From the NCBI GenBank assembly GCA_934567115.1, contig CAKTJA010000014.1:1-15654 (forward strand): DNA of 15,654 nucleotides, in the 5' to 3' direction. Positions 5,741 to 15,500 of this stretch are shown here, in pieces. The stretch's first letter is position 1. Every line of letters starts with the position of its first letter. The notes under the pieces are model-generated. The model did no database searches. It was given only the letters and a program-made list of their open reading frames with translations, and was not told where the DNA came from. The stretch comes from an uncultured Oscillospiraceae bacterium (GTDB lineage Bacteria > Bacillota > Clostridia > Oscillospirales > Oscillospiraceae). The translations under genes and the position numbers were made by a program.

Positions 5741-5769
5741 TTGACTTTTCCGGCAATATGCATTATAAT
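5741..5769 (+). promoter_or_regulatory. Consensus SigA promoter of the small lipoprotein gene
   Basis: TTGACT (5741-5746), 17 bp, TATAAT (5764-5769): 5/6 and 6/6 matches at ideal spacing. Transcription would start near 5776, exactly where the leader hairpin begins. Confidence 0.85.
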
Positions 5770-5776
5770 AAAATTT

Positions 5777-5808
5777 AAAGACACGTCGGTCTGTCCGCAC
5801 GTGTCTTT
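5777..5808 (+). promoter_or_regulatory. 5'-terminal hairpin in the lipoprotein mRNA leader
   Basis: AAAGACACGT (5777-5786) pairs with ACGTGTCTTT (5799-5808), extended inside by CGG/CCG (5787-5789 with 5795-5797), leaving one bulged base. It begins at the predicted first nucleotide of the mRNA, so mRNA stabilisation is the simplest reading. The short TTTAT after it is too weak for a confident attenuator call. Confidence 0.6.
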
Positions 5809-5864
5809 ATACCGGATACCCTGTTTGACCTATTACAAAAAAGAAAAAGAAGGAGTGTACCCCT

Positions 5865-6425
5865 ATGCAAACCACTAAACCCCTCAGCAGACGGCTGCTC
5901 TGTCTGCTGCTGGCCGCCCTGATGGCCCTGTCTCTGGCCGCTTGCGGCAACGGCGGCAGCAATGACGACGGCGCTTCCGACAGTCAGGACCCGGCTGCCT
6001 CCGGCTCTGCGGAAACGACCACCCTGACAGCGGACGAGTACATCGCCGAGATCGAGTCCCTGAACGATGTCTCTACCGAGGTGTCTACTGCCACCAGCGA
6101 GGCCCTGAACGATCTGGCCAGCGGCGACCCCGCTACCATGCAGGCCGGTGTGGACAAGGTCCGGGCCATCACCCCGTACTTCGCGGACTTTGCCGCCATC
6201 GACAATCCCCCCGCCGAGTATGCCGAGGCCCACGCCAAGCTGTCCGAGGGCTGTCAGGCCTTCGCTGACGCCATGAATGCCTTCTGCGACGATCTGGACG
6301 CCCTTATCGCCGGAGAGGACGTTGACATTGAGACGGCCAGCGCTGAGTACACCAACCAGCTCGCCGAGGCTGGAAACCTGATTACAGAAGGTCTCACTCT
6401 GGTCAGCGCTGTCTACGAGGGCTGA
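5865..6425 (+). CDS. Small secreted lipoprotein, unknown function
   Basis: This 186-residue lipoprotein is predicted to be anchored outside the cytoplasmic membrane. Its signal peptide has a basic start (K5, R9, R10), a hydrophobic core (11-25) and a lipobox LAAC with the lipidated Cys at 27. A low-complexity Gly/Ser/Asp/Ala linker follows (28-55), then an acidic, probably all-helical domain (56-186) with many Ala, Glu and Asp and no enzyme motif that I recognise. The ATG at 5865 follows AAGGAG with 9-nt spacing. The gene is monocistronic, with its own consensus promoter and a strong terminator. An extracytoplasmic helical binding or structural role is possible, but no function can be assigned. 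Confidence 0.9.
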   Translation: MQTTKPLSRRLLCLLLAALMALSLAACGNGGSNDDGASDSQDPAASGSAETTTLTADEYIAEIESLNDVSTEVSTATSEALNDLASGDPATMQAGVDKVRAITPYFADFAAIDNPPAEYAEAHAKLSEGCQAFADAMNAFCDDLDALIAGEDVDIETASAEYTNQLAEAGNLITEGLTLVSAVYEG

Positions 6426-6456
6426 AGCACTGCCTCCTCCTCTTGAGCGTTCCCCG

Positions 6457-6496
6457 CTCCCGCCTTGCGGCATCTGCTCAGGGCGGGAGTTTTTTT
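6457..6496 (+). terminator. Intrinsic terminator of the small lipoprotein gene
   Basis: CTCCCGCC (6457-6464) pairs with GGCGGGAG (6482-6489), followed directly by seven T residues (6490-6496). It is 31 bp downstream of the stop codon. Confidence 0.9.
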
Positions 6497-6590
6497 CTGC
6501 GCCGGAGCGCAGCAGATACGCCTCCTGCCGCCATACCGTCAGAGAGACGATTCCTCCCAGAATAGAGGCTGCGGGCATTGCAATGTCATT

Positions 6591-6629
6591 AAGCTGAGAA
6601 CCGGGACGCAATGTCCCGGTTCTCAGCTT
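6591..6629. terminator. 17-bp perfect hairpin in the convergent region
   Basis: AAGCTGAGAACCGGGAC (6591-6607) pairs perfectly with 6613-6629 around the loop GCAAT. The core GAACCGGG/CCCGGTTC is shared with the hairpin at 2514-2538. T residues after it are few (CTTTCGTATTT on the plus strand). It may be a backup terminator between the convergent genes. Confidence 0.55.
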
Positions 6630-6810
6630 TCGTATTTCAGCGAGGGTGTCCTTCCCCCGCAGCATTTTTGATCTGGATTTCGTATAGCGGGCCGAGAAGC
6701 AATACTTTCTTCTCTTATAGCGGGCGGCGGATACGCAGCCGACAAGAAGCATGGCTGCCGCTTTCTCATACGGTGTGCCAGTCCGTCCGGAGCCGACTGT
6801 CCCTGCTCCG

Positions 6811-7143
6811 TTACGCCCTCTCCAGCACGCTGACGCGCTCCGCCGTCTGGCGCAGCATGATCTTGAGGAATTTCACATCCTCTTCAAGATCGTCCACGCG
6901 GGAGCGCGGCACAAGCTTCGCCTGAATATCGCGGATGCTCTCCGCCAAAAGCTCAAACTTCGGGTCAAAATAGGATTCCATCAGCACAGCCGCAGCCTGA
7001 AGCGTCTGCTTCGAGGACTCTTCGATTTTCGCGGACATGCGCGATTCGCTCTCTTCGATCTTCGCAGACATGCGCGCTTCGCTTTTCTCAAGTATGCGCG
7101 CCTCCATCTCCTGAAGATATGCAATATCCTTTTCGTCAAACAT
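6811..7143 (-). CDS. Short coiled-coil protein with 11-residue repeats, unknown function
   Basis: The 110-residue product has no signal peptide or membrane segment. Its first part is a predicted coiled coil with two near-identical 11-residue units, SEARMSAKIEE (21-31) and SESRMSAKIEE (32-42), preceded by a weaker copy (EMEARILEK). Hendecad spacing gives a slightly right-twisted coil. A middle segment (LMESYFDPKFELLAESI, 54-70) follows, then a second coiled coil (about 70-108). I know similar small coiled-coil proteins in gut Firmicutes, none with a firm function. The ATG at 7143 was chosen because GGGGAGGAG stands just upstream; the frame stays open to 7329 but the extension reads through a hairpin and the promoter. 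Its stop faces the convergent region after the small lipoprotein. Confidence 0.8.
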   Translation of the reverse strand: MFDEKDIAYLQEMEARILEKSEARMSAKIEESESRMSAKIEESSKQTLQAAAVLMESYFDPKFELLAESIRDIQAKLVPRSRVDDLEEDVKFLKIMLRQTAERVSVLERA

Positions 7144-7157
7144 GCAAAGCTCCTCCC

Positions 7158-7186
7158 CGCCCCGCAACGGGGCGTTTTTATTTTTT
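7158..7186 (+). terminator. Terminator-shaped hairpin beside the coiled-coil gene's ribosome site
   Basis: CGCCCCG (7158-7164) pairs with CGGGGCG (7168-7174), followed on the plus strand by TTTTTATTTTTT. On the plus strand this is a textbook intrinsic terminator, yet no plus-strand gene precedes it. On the minus strand the hairpin lies immediately before the Shine-Dalgarno of the coiled-coil gene, where it could affect translation. Confidence 0.65.
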
Positions 7187-7342
7187 ACAATGGTCCGCGC
7201 CTCGCATTCGGAACACGGTCCGCCGAGCGAAAACAGCATTTTTAACCAAGCCATATCGTACCACAGCGAACGCCGAAAAGCAATACGCCGAACGGGCGGA
7301 CGCGGGAAAAAGCTTCCTCCCATCCGCACAGCATCTCAAGGC
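7187..7342. other. Leader and promoter region of the coiled-coil gene
   Basis: Downstream of the lipoprotein stop there is no clear terminator. The region holds the promoter at 7255-7283 and the start of a leader of about 105 nt. Confidence 0.5.
7255..7283 (-). promoter_or_regulatory. Putative extended -10 promoter of the coiled-coil gene
   Basis: On the minus strand TTGCTT (7283-7278), 17 bp, TACGAT (7260-7255), with TGG directly before the -10 (extended TGn motif). Confidence 0.5.
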
Positions 7343-8821
7343 TCACCCCAGCACGGCGGTCACGTTTTCCCGAGAAAAAATCACCCACGGCAGCCCCGGC
7401 TTGCTCTCCTGTGTGCGGCGGAAGGCCGCATACTCCTCCTCGCTGACGGAAACGCCGCCGACAAAGCACGTCCCGGACTCCGGGGCCGCAAGCGCCAGCT
7501 CCTCTCCGCAGACAAACCTCCCCGCTTCGAACGCGGCCCGGCAGACCCCATCCGGCGTATCGAAGCTCCCGTCCGCCTTCGGCCGCACGAAAATATCCCG
7601 CAGCCCGCAGCTGGCAGTCAACGCGCCGTTGCAGCCGGTGAGGATCACATAGTCATACGACCCTCCGACGGAGGAAAACAGGATCAATTCACGCGCACCG
7701 TCGCCGTCAAGATCGCTCAGTGAGAAATATCTCACCGCTCTCGCCGGCTTTGTGGAGCCTGCAACTCCGGAAAGAGAAAGCTCCCGCCCGGATCCCGCGT
7801 CCACAGCGGAGATTTCTCCAAGGAGAAATTTTTTGTAAAGCGTCAGAAGCTCCGCGTCATCCCCGGCCTCGGCCCGTTTCATCGCAGCGTCCGAGGCGGC
7901 CTGCTCGTCAAACGCCGGGATCGCTCCATCACCCGAGGCACTTGAACCGCCCCCTGCGGGAAGCGAATCGAAAACGCCGTTGTCCTCAAAGCAGAGAAAT
8001 CCGCCGTCGGAGACGTCATACAGATGCCGCAGATTATCGTAAACCGTATACCGTTTCGCGCCGTCCCTTTCCAGCTCAGCATATATCTCACAGGCGCCGG
8101 AGCTGTCGCTGGAGACAGATAACACACGGAAGCCGTCCCACTCTCCCTCAGGCAGCGGCAGAGAGAGCCTTTGGATCAGCCTGTCCTTTTCAAGCTCCCG
8201 CATGTACCACGCACACGGCTCCGCGCCTTCCTCTTCGTAGAAATACAGTGCAGCCGCGGACGTGGCGGCGCAGAGCAGATACGGCTCTCCCTCCGGAAGC
8301 TCAGGTCCGGCAAACGCCTCAGGCTCCGATGCGGTCTGCCCCGTCCGCGCCGACGCCCGTTCGGGCAGCGCGTCAAGCACGCCGCTGTTCGCAAAGCGGA
8401 TACCACCCCCCGCATTCGTGTAGGAGGTGTATTTCACGCCGTCGTTCCCGGTCAGCTCCGCAAAAATCTCGCACTCAGCGTCCGCGCCCACGGCACAGAC
8501 CGCTCGAGCACCGCTCCACTCCCCCTCCGGCAGAGGAAGCTCCAGTTGGGCGACCCTCGCGGAACGGTCGTCGGCATACTCAAACCACGCGCACAGCCCG
8601 GTATCCTCCGCCGGGTAAAAGGCAAGTCTGCCGAAGCCGGGAATCGTCTGCGTCAAATACGGTTCGCCCTCGGGCAGCGCCGGGACAGCCAGCTTGTGCG
8701 TCCCCCGCTCCAGCTTCACAGCGGGTATCTCGTCCCTTTTCGCCGGTCCGCTCGTCTTCGTCCCGCAGCCAGCGGCAAAAACCGCGACCACCGCCAGCGC
8801 GGCGCAAAGTCGTCTTTTCAT
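7343..8821 (-). CDS. Lipoprotein with a duplicated module and a C-terminal DxDGDG domain
   Basis: This 492-residue lipoprotein has a signal peptide (KRR, then 5-18) and lipobox AAGC with Cys19, so it should sit on the outer face of the membrane. Two copies of a module of about 105-115 residues follow (49-153 and 175-288). Each copy contains LPEGEPYL, then LPLPEGEW (95-102 and 221-228), then CEI(F/Y)AEL (117-123 and 244-250), then N..GV(L/F)D(A/S)LP. After a helical stretch (about 305-340), FSLSDLDGDGARELIL (366-381) has a calcium-loop-like DxDGDG as in FG-GAP-type or dockerin-like loops of Clostridia lipoproteins. GGGAGGA stands before the ATG at 8821, and a near-consensus promoter lies further up. 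A longer frame to 8890 would run through that leader hairpin. No enzyme function is recognised; extracellular binding is a guess. Confidence 0.9.
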   Translation of the reverse strand: MKRRLCAALAVVAVFAAGCGTKTSGPAKRDEIPAVKLERGTHKLAVPALPEGEPYLTQTIPGFGRLAFYPAEDTGLCAWFEYADDRSARVAQLELPLPEGEWSGARAVCAVGADAECEIFAELTGNDGVKYTSYTNAGGGIRFANSGVLDALPERASARTGQTASEPEAFAGPELPEGEPYLLCAATSAAALYFYEEEGAEPCAWYMRELEKDRLIQRLSLPLPEGEWDGFRVLSVSSDSSGACEIYAELERDGAKRYTVYDNLRHLYDVSDGGFLCFEDNGVFDSLPAGGGSSASGDGAIPAFDEQAASDAAMKRAEAGDDAELLTLYKKFLLGEISAVDAGSGRELSLSGVAGSTKPARAVRYFSLSDLDGDGARELILFSSVGGSYDYVILTGCNGALTASCGLRDIFVRPKADGSFDTPDGVCRAAFEAGRFVCGEELALAAPESGTCFVGGVSVSEEEYAAFRRTQESKPGLPWVIFSRENVTAVLG

Positions 8822-8847
8822 ATGTATCCTCCCAATCAAAAGCGTCT

Positions 8848-8880
8848 GCGGCAAGGGATCGAAAGCCATCGATCCGCCGC
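8848..8880 (-). promoter_or_regulatory. 5' leader hairpin of the 492-residue lipoprotein mRNA
   Basis: GGATCGA/TCGATCC (8856-8862 with 8869-8875) is extended by GCGGC/GCCGC (8848-8852 with 8876-8880) with a 3-nt bulge. It starts a few bases from the predicted transcription start near 8886. Confidence 0.55.
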
Positions 8881-8892
8881 TTTTTGCCATTT

Positions 8893-8921
8893 ATTATAAA
8901 GGAATCGCCGCACGCTTTCAA
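8893..8921 (-). promoter_or_regulatory. Consensus SigA promoter of the 492-residue lipoprotein
   Basis: On the minus strand TTGAAA (8921-8916), 17 bp, TATAAT (8898-8893). Spacing and -10 are perfect and the -35 matches at 4/6. Confidence 0.85.
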
Positions 8922-8929
8922 GAGGAGCC

Positions 8930-8979
8930 GTACGAAAACGAAAAGACGGTACGGCGCTCCGCTTGGAGCGCCGTACCGT
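8930..8979 (-). terminator. Intrinsic terminator of the SLH surface protein gene
   Basis: ACGGTACGGCGCTCC (8946-8960) pairs with 8965-8979 (15 bp, 4-nt loop). On the minus strand it is followed by CTTTTCGTTTTC. It starts 11 bp after the stop codon of the SLH gene. Confidence 0.85.
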
Positions 8980-8990
8980 TTGCGCATATT

Positions 8991-9515
8991 TTATTTGCCG
9001 CTGTACGCGCGGAACAGGAACGTCACGATCTGCGCCCTCGTGCAGTCGTTCTCCGGACCGAACAGGCCGTCGCCGATGCCCGTGGTCACGCCGTTCTCAG
9101 CCGCCCACGCAACCGCGTCGGCGTAGTAGCTGCCCGCCGCAACGTCGCTGAACTCAGCGCCGCCGTTCGCCAGCGCGCCCAGCGCACGGTACAGGAACGT
9201 CACGCTCTGCGCCCTTGTGCAAACGTCGTCCGGGCTAAACGTCGCCTCCGACGTGCCGAGCGTTACGCCGTTCTCAAGCGCCCACGCGACCGCCTTCGCG
9301 TACCACGCGCTCTCGGAAACGTCAGCGAGACCCGACGCGCCCTTCGGCTCCGGGCTGCCCGCCGCACGCCACAGGAACGTTACGATCTGCGCCCTCGTGC
9401 ACGGCAGGCTCGGACCGAAGCGATCGTCGCCCACGCCGGTGGTGATGCCGCGCTCAGCCGCCCAAGCGACCGCGTCCGCATAGTAGCTGCCGGACGGCAC
9501 ATCGATGAACCCTGC
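8991..9515 (-). repeat. Three tandem SLH domain repeats
   Basis: Three units of about 59-60 codons (DNA period 177 and 180 bp, seen from the matching AGGAACGT positions at 9016, 9193 and 9373) encode the SLH anchor. Each has a DV..S.WY/YYADAVAWA helix and a Cys-TRAQ motif. Confidence 0.9.
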
Positions 9516-12500
9516 GCCGCCGTCCGCCGCCTCGACGAACTCAGCCTTGATCTCGACCTCGCCGTCGGGCATGACGAAGCTGTACTTCCCGTCGCCAAGC
9601 GCCGTCACTTCCAGCGCATTGCCGTTCTTATCCGTCACGGTCAGACCGCCCAGCTGATAGCCGCTGTCGGGCGTAACGCTGACCGTCACCGTGTCGCCCT
9701 TGGAAGCGTTTCCGGTGGAGGCGCTCACCCTGCCGTTCTGCGGACGATCGGGGGTCGTCACGGGATAGCTGGGGGTGCGGCTCCCGCCGCCACCGCCGCC
9801 CGAGCTTCCGCCGTTTCCGCCGGAGACGACGTAAAGCTTCACGCTGCCGCTCAGCTCATTGTAGTTCGCCGTATCGTCCGGGGTGAACACCCACTCGTAG
9901 GCCGTGTTCGCCTTCACCTCGGTGTCCTCCGGAAGCTTCCACGCAACCGTACCGGGCACGCTGAACGTACCGCCCTCGGTCGTAAGCGCCGCGTCCGCAA
10001 GCGTCTTGCCCGCCGCCGTGATCGGCGTGTACTTCGGCGCGCCGCTCGGCGTCGCCTTGTTGACGGTGATCGTCACGCTGCCGTCCGCTTCCGCGTAAAC
10101 CGCGCCGTCGCTCGGCGTGAAGTGCCACGCCGCCTGATAGCTGCCCGCGTTGGGAGCCGTCTCGGGAGCCGTCCACACGAAGGTGCCCGGGACCTCGGTC
10201 TCGCCGTCCTTCATGGAGCCGGAGAGCGTGATGCTCTCAAGCTTCTCGCCGTAGGTGAGCGTCGTCCTGCTCAGCGTCGGCGCGCCGGTCGGAACGATCT
10301 TGTTGGTGCTGCTTACGTTCATCGTAAGCTCAAAACTCTCATAGTTGGTCGTCTCGACCGTGACGGTGATCGTGCCGAGCGCGCGCTCATCCGTGCTGTC
10401 CACCGTCTGAACCGGCAGCGTCAGCACACCGGTGGCGGCGTCAAGCTTCGCCGAAGCCTTCTGCTCGTCGTAGTAGCCGTCCAGCCCCGCGACCGTCCAA
10501 TCCGCGTACCCGATCGTACCGTAGGAGCATCCGTCCGCCAGAGCGGGCAGGAGATTCGCAAAGCTGATCTCATACTCCGCCTCGCGCTTGTTCGACACGA
10601 CCGCCGCGCCGGCCGCCGCAGTGGGGGCGGGAGCCTTCCGGATCACGCCCGCGCCTGTGGACGCGGCGAGCTCGTAGACCTCCTCGGTAACCAGCTTGCC
10701 GCCCACCAGCTCAAGCACGTAGTTGCCGCTCTTGAGCGTCACGGTGAGGAAGAGCACCTTATCGCTGCCCGCGTCAGTCGTGTTGAAATGCACGTCCGAA
10801 AGCGCGTAGCACTCTGCGGGGATGTTGATCGCCTTAAAGCTCGGATCGTAGAACTGCACGCTCGTCAGCTCGACGGCTGTCGTGCCGTCGTAGACCTTCT
10901 CGAGCGCCGGGGGAAGCACCACACCGCGGAGGTGCATCGGCTCGATCTTCACGCTCACGCTCGCAGGCTCGCTGTCGTTGTGGTTCGCGTCACCCACGAC
11001 CTTGTACCACACGGTGTACTCACCCGCATCCGTGCCGGTCGGAATGCCCTGCGTGTACGTGCCGTCCTTCTCAAGACTGTACTGCATCGTACCGTCGTCC
11101 GTCGCCCCCGCCTTAACCAACTCCTGCGCCGCGCCGGTGTAGCTCAGCGTATTTGCCGTCGGAGCGGTGCAGCTGGACGCGGCCTTCTCAACGGTGATCT
11201 CCGCAGCGCCGCCGATCTCCAGATATGTATCGATATCATCGGGCGTGAATTTCCAATCCGCCCATTGATCGTCCGTCTCAGGGATCATGTCAGGATAAAG
11301 CCACTCAAACGTGCCCGTGACCTCGCTCCCATCGTTCGGGTCCTTCAGCGCGCCGGAGAGCGTGATGCTCCCAAGCTTCTCGCCGTAGGTGAGCGTCGTT
11401 TTGCTCAGCGTCGGCTGACCGGTCGGCTCGATCTTATTGATCGCGTTCACCTTGATGATCAGCACAAAGTCCTCATAGTTTGCGGAGCTTACCGTCACCT
11501 GAACCTCGCCGACCTCGCCCGCCGCAGTCTCGCCGTTCGGCAGGATCGGCAGGATCACCTTGCCGTCCTTGATCTCCGCCACAGGCGCGCCGGGCGCACT
11601 GTCACTATAGTACTGGGAGGGAAGGTCGATCGACAGCTGGTCATAGCTCACAGCGCCGTACTCGCAGCCCGCCACGGTCAGCTTCGGCAGATACTGGGCC
11701 AGATCGATCTCATAGGTCTTCGAAAGCTTGTTGACGATGGTGAACGCTTCACCCGCAGTCACACTGCCGCCGGGCAACAGCACCGCCTTCTCGATCCGGT
11801 AATTCGAGCCGCTCAGCTCAAAGTTCTTTGTACGCGAACCATCCTCGAAGGAATAGTTCTCGTTCAGCAGATTGACCGTGAAGTAAATGGTCTTTGCATC
11901 GCCCACGTTCGCGTTGTCGTAGTGCGCGTCGACTATTTCGTAGCCGTTATTGGCCAGATCTACGTTAATGGGACCGGGATTCCCCTCTTCGGCAGAAGTA
12001 TCATAAACATTACCTACCAGGGACTTAAATTTGAAACCGCGCATAATGTCGGCTACTCTAACCACGTCCGAGCCGTCATAGGTCTTGACCACCGCTCCAT
12101 CGACTGTAACATCCACCTTGTGCGGCACGATCTTCCATTCCTTCTTGAATACGCCGGTGAAGTTGGCGTTGTCAGCCGTCGGCTCGATCTTCAGCGTATA
12201 AGTGCCGACTTTCAGGCCTTCTTTTCCGGAAACGGTAAACAGGGTCTCATCCAGAAGATTACCATGTCCGTCATCCAGCGTGATGCCGTTTACCGTGAAG
12301 CTCTTAATAATTACCCCCACTCCTCCAGGTACATAGGACACGTTCACCTTACCGTCGACGCTGGGGTTTATCCATGCCTCCGCATTCGCAAGGTTGGCCG
12401 GGTCGATCGTGACGGTGATGTCCTTGCTCACGGAGTAGCCGCTGCCAGTGTCTGTGACGATCATGCGGTAGGTGTACTCCCCCGCGTTGAGGCCATTGGG

Positions 12501-15500
12501 CAGATCATAGGCTGCGCTCGCTTCAACCTCGCTCGTCGTACCGTCCGCCGCGACGGAGTACCATCTGTTATTAACACTGGTGCTCGGGTCGAGCGTATCG
12601 AAGCTCATCTCCAGTTTCACATTCCCCGACAGGCCGTATTCCACCGTCGCCTCCGGGATGGGCTGTAGATTGTTGGTCTTGTCCTTCGCCGTCAGCGTGA
12701 CCGACTTGATGGGAGCCTCCTTAGCGGTGACGCTTGCTGCGCTGTCTTTGGCAAGCTCATCCGCCGTCAGCCACGTCGCGTTGGAGCCGTTGAGCTTTTG
12801 GAACCCATAGCCCTCCACCAGCAGACTGCCGATGCTGCCGTTGCCGTTTTTAAGAGAAGCGAACGTGCCTCCGCTGATCTCGACGTCGCTGTAGATGGAG
12901 ACCTCGCCGTTGAAGCTGCCGCCGCTGATCTCGGCACTGCTGCCAATGAAGCCAACTTTGGCGTTAAACGTGCCGCCGCTGATTACAAGTCTTCCTGCGG
13001 CGGTAACGGGGCTGGAGAATGTGCCGCCCTTGATGATGACGGTAGTACCTGGATTGACCCACAGCGCTTGCTCCTCACCAAAAGTACTATCGGGAGTGCC
13101 CTTGAACTCGCCGCCTTCAATGGTCAGCGTACCCGCACCTATGTATATGGGATAGCCGCCGGGTATTTGGTTTTCGATTTTGCCGGTTTTTGCTTCACTG
13201 CTGTCGCGGATGGTCACCGTGAAGTAACTGTCGATCTCGAGAAGGTTAGTCCTGCCGTTGCCGGTGAGCGTCTTGCCGTTCAGGTCGAGGGTGAGGCTTT
13301 GCTGTTCGCCGACCGTAACCGTTTCGCCGATCGTCACGTCATCCAGCAGCTTGACGGTTCCCTTCTCTGCCGCCGCCGCGTCGATTGCCTTCTGCATATC
13401 CGCCGCAGCGTAGCGTGCGGTGGTCTCGCCGACCGTCACCGCAATGGGGAAGTCGGCCTCGGTAAGCGCCGTGTTGCAGTAGATGCAGTTCGTACCTTCG
13501 CCCTCGATCACATGCGCGGCGCACTTTACGACGGAGAGGTTGTTGAGACTGAATGCCCCAGTATCTCCGTTTCCAAGCTGTGTGTTATACGGCATGGGGT
13601 CGTTGGTCTCTGTACTCTTGAAAGCATAGCCGGCAGCAAGCAGATTGCCAAGGATAACCTTGCCGCCAAAACTTTGCACTTCGATCGTACCATAGGTACC
13701 GCCGCTCAGCGTGGTATTATTGGCGTCATCTGTTACCCAGTTCGAAAACTCCAGCTTGTTGATGGTGCCTGCTTTTTCACCAACCTTGAATGTGGCTTCG
13801 TTGACAGCACCATCATCCGTATTCTTTCCTATTGTGATAATATTGATGGTGCCGCCCGTCCAGCCCTCCAGATTCAGTGTGCTTTTACGGTCCACACCAA
13901 GGGCATAGTTGAGCAGTATACTGCCGCTGCCAATGATATTCAGCGTGGTGGGAGATATAATACTCAAATCTTCAAAATTGGGATATCCACCAGTGCGCCC
14001 CAGCTTACCAACGGTAATTCCGCCCTCACCCGTGATGTTCTTGTTGTTCAGATTCAGCGTAATGGTCCGCGTTCCGCCGTCTTCTTTATAAATGTCGATT
14101 CCATTGCCGCTGACAACGACATCATCACGCAGCACGACGGTCTCGCCGTCCTCGGCTGCGGCCAGCGCGTCCTTAAGGCTGGTATAGAGATAAAAGGCAT
14201 TCCCCCTCTTGATATACGCGAACACCTGCGCTCCGCAGGTCCCGCAGTAGAAATGACCGTCCGAACTCGGTTTGTCAGTCGGGTGCTCGCAGGGCTTGCC
14301 GCAAACGGAGCACTTGCCGTCCACATACTCAGGATGGTCGCAGGTCACGCCGCAGACGCACTTGTAGCCGTTAGCTGCGACGAATTCGTGCTTATGTTTC
14401 TCAATGGTAACGTCCCAGCCCAAAGATTCATAGGAGGCAGTTAAATACTTGTCATCCTCGTCTTTCGAACCAAGCTTTACAAAAACATGTTTGTCTGCCA
14501 GCAGCTTATTCACGTTACCCAGCGTAGCGTTCTTGTAGACGTTGCTGCCCACGGTCGACACCGCAGCCCCGGTTATTGAGTCCGTTGTAGCATCGGCGGG
14601 CTTACTATAGAAGAAACCCTTGGTCAGATGGTGGGTCAGCGTCGCATCGCCCGTGACCGTCAGGCCGCCGTACAGTTTCAGCTCGACCTGAGCTTCTTGA
14701 CTGCCCTTGAAGTCCAGCTCGCCGCCGGTGGCCTTGATCGCAGGTTCGCAGGTCCTGGCACCTGTGTTTTGACCCTTCAAGCCGCCGGTGGCGGTCACAG
14801 CGCCCTCGAAGGTCACCTTGCCGCCCGTGACCTCGACCGCGGGAGCGGCGGCACTGCTGCCGCTGCCGCCCTGCGCAGTCAAACCGCCCTCGAACACCAG
14901 CTCGCCGCCGGTGACGGAAACGGCGGGGGTGGCGGGTATTTCTGCGATGCCATCCACACCCTCAATCACTGCGTCTCCATTAATGATCAGCGTGCCGCCG
15001 CTGACCGTCAGGGCCGGGACTCCTCCATTATTTGTCAGAGTCTTGCCGTTCATATCCAGCGTGACAGTTGCATCGGTATTAAGTTCAAAGACCGCACTCA
15101 CGGTGGTCGGATCTGCGCCTTCACCCTGTGCAAAATTCACCAGCTTGAAGGAGGTCATGCCGTTTTTGATGACTTCGTTGAGTTCATCTATCGAATTTGT
15201 GCCGCCATAATCGTACAGATTGCCATTACCGTCCTCAAAGACCGGCTTGAACTTGCATTCGGTGCAGCTGCCGTCAGCGCCGTAATTGTGCTCTTCCGAC
15301 GTGACGGACGTATAGCCGCACGAGCACATCTTGCTGACATGTCCCTTGCCGTCCAGCGTGGCCACTGCCACGGGCAGGACCTGCTCGGTGTGAGCCTCTA
15401 TCTTTTCGCGGTCGCAGATACATTTCAGGGTGTGCCCCGCTGCGCCGTTCGACTGGATGTCGGAAAGAGCCCCGCTTGTAAAGCACTCCTCAGAAGCCCA

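Larger units (their letters stand above)
5426..5864. other. Intergenic region after purB with hairpins and a promoter
   Basis: No gene is supported in these 439 bp. Three hairpins follow purB: 5446-5460 (6-bp GC stem), 5511-5543 and 5556-5580 (9-bp stem CCCCGCAGA/TCTGCGGGG). Then comes about 150 bp without recognised signals, then the promoter and leader of the lipoprotein gene. Confidence 0.65.
6426..6810. other. Convergent intergenic region with hairpins and short repeats
   Basis: No gene is supported in these 385 bp. They hold the lipoprotein terminator (6457-6496), a 17-bp perfect hairpin (6591-6629), a small palindrome CATTGCAATG (6576-6585) and the direct repeat TATAGCGGGC at 6683-6692 and 6716-6725. 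Reading frames that cross the region pass straight through the hairpins and lack ribosome sites. Confidence 0.6.

Noticed and set aside
5606-5800. 64-codon minus-strand frame between purB and the lipoprotein
   Set aside because: It has no ribosome site, overlaps the consensus promoter of the lipoprotein gene, and resembles nothing I know.
5775-6752. 325-codon minus-strand frame across the small lipoprotein
   Set aside because: It reads through a terminator and a 17-bp hairpin and is antisense to a gene with promoter, ribosome site and signal peptide.
8694-12668. Very long plus-strand open frame (1324 codons) opposite the SLH gene
   Set aside because: It is antisense to a protein with clear domains, is full of Arg/Val/His typical of a shadow frame in GC-rich DNA, and its start lies inside another gene without a ribosome site.
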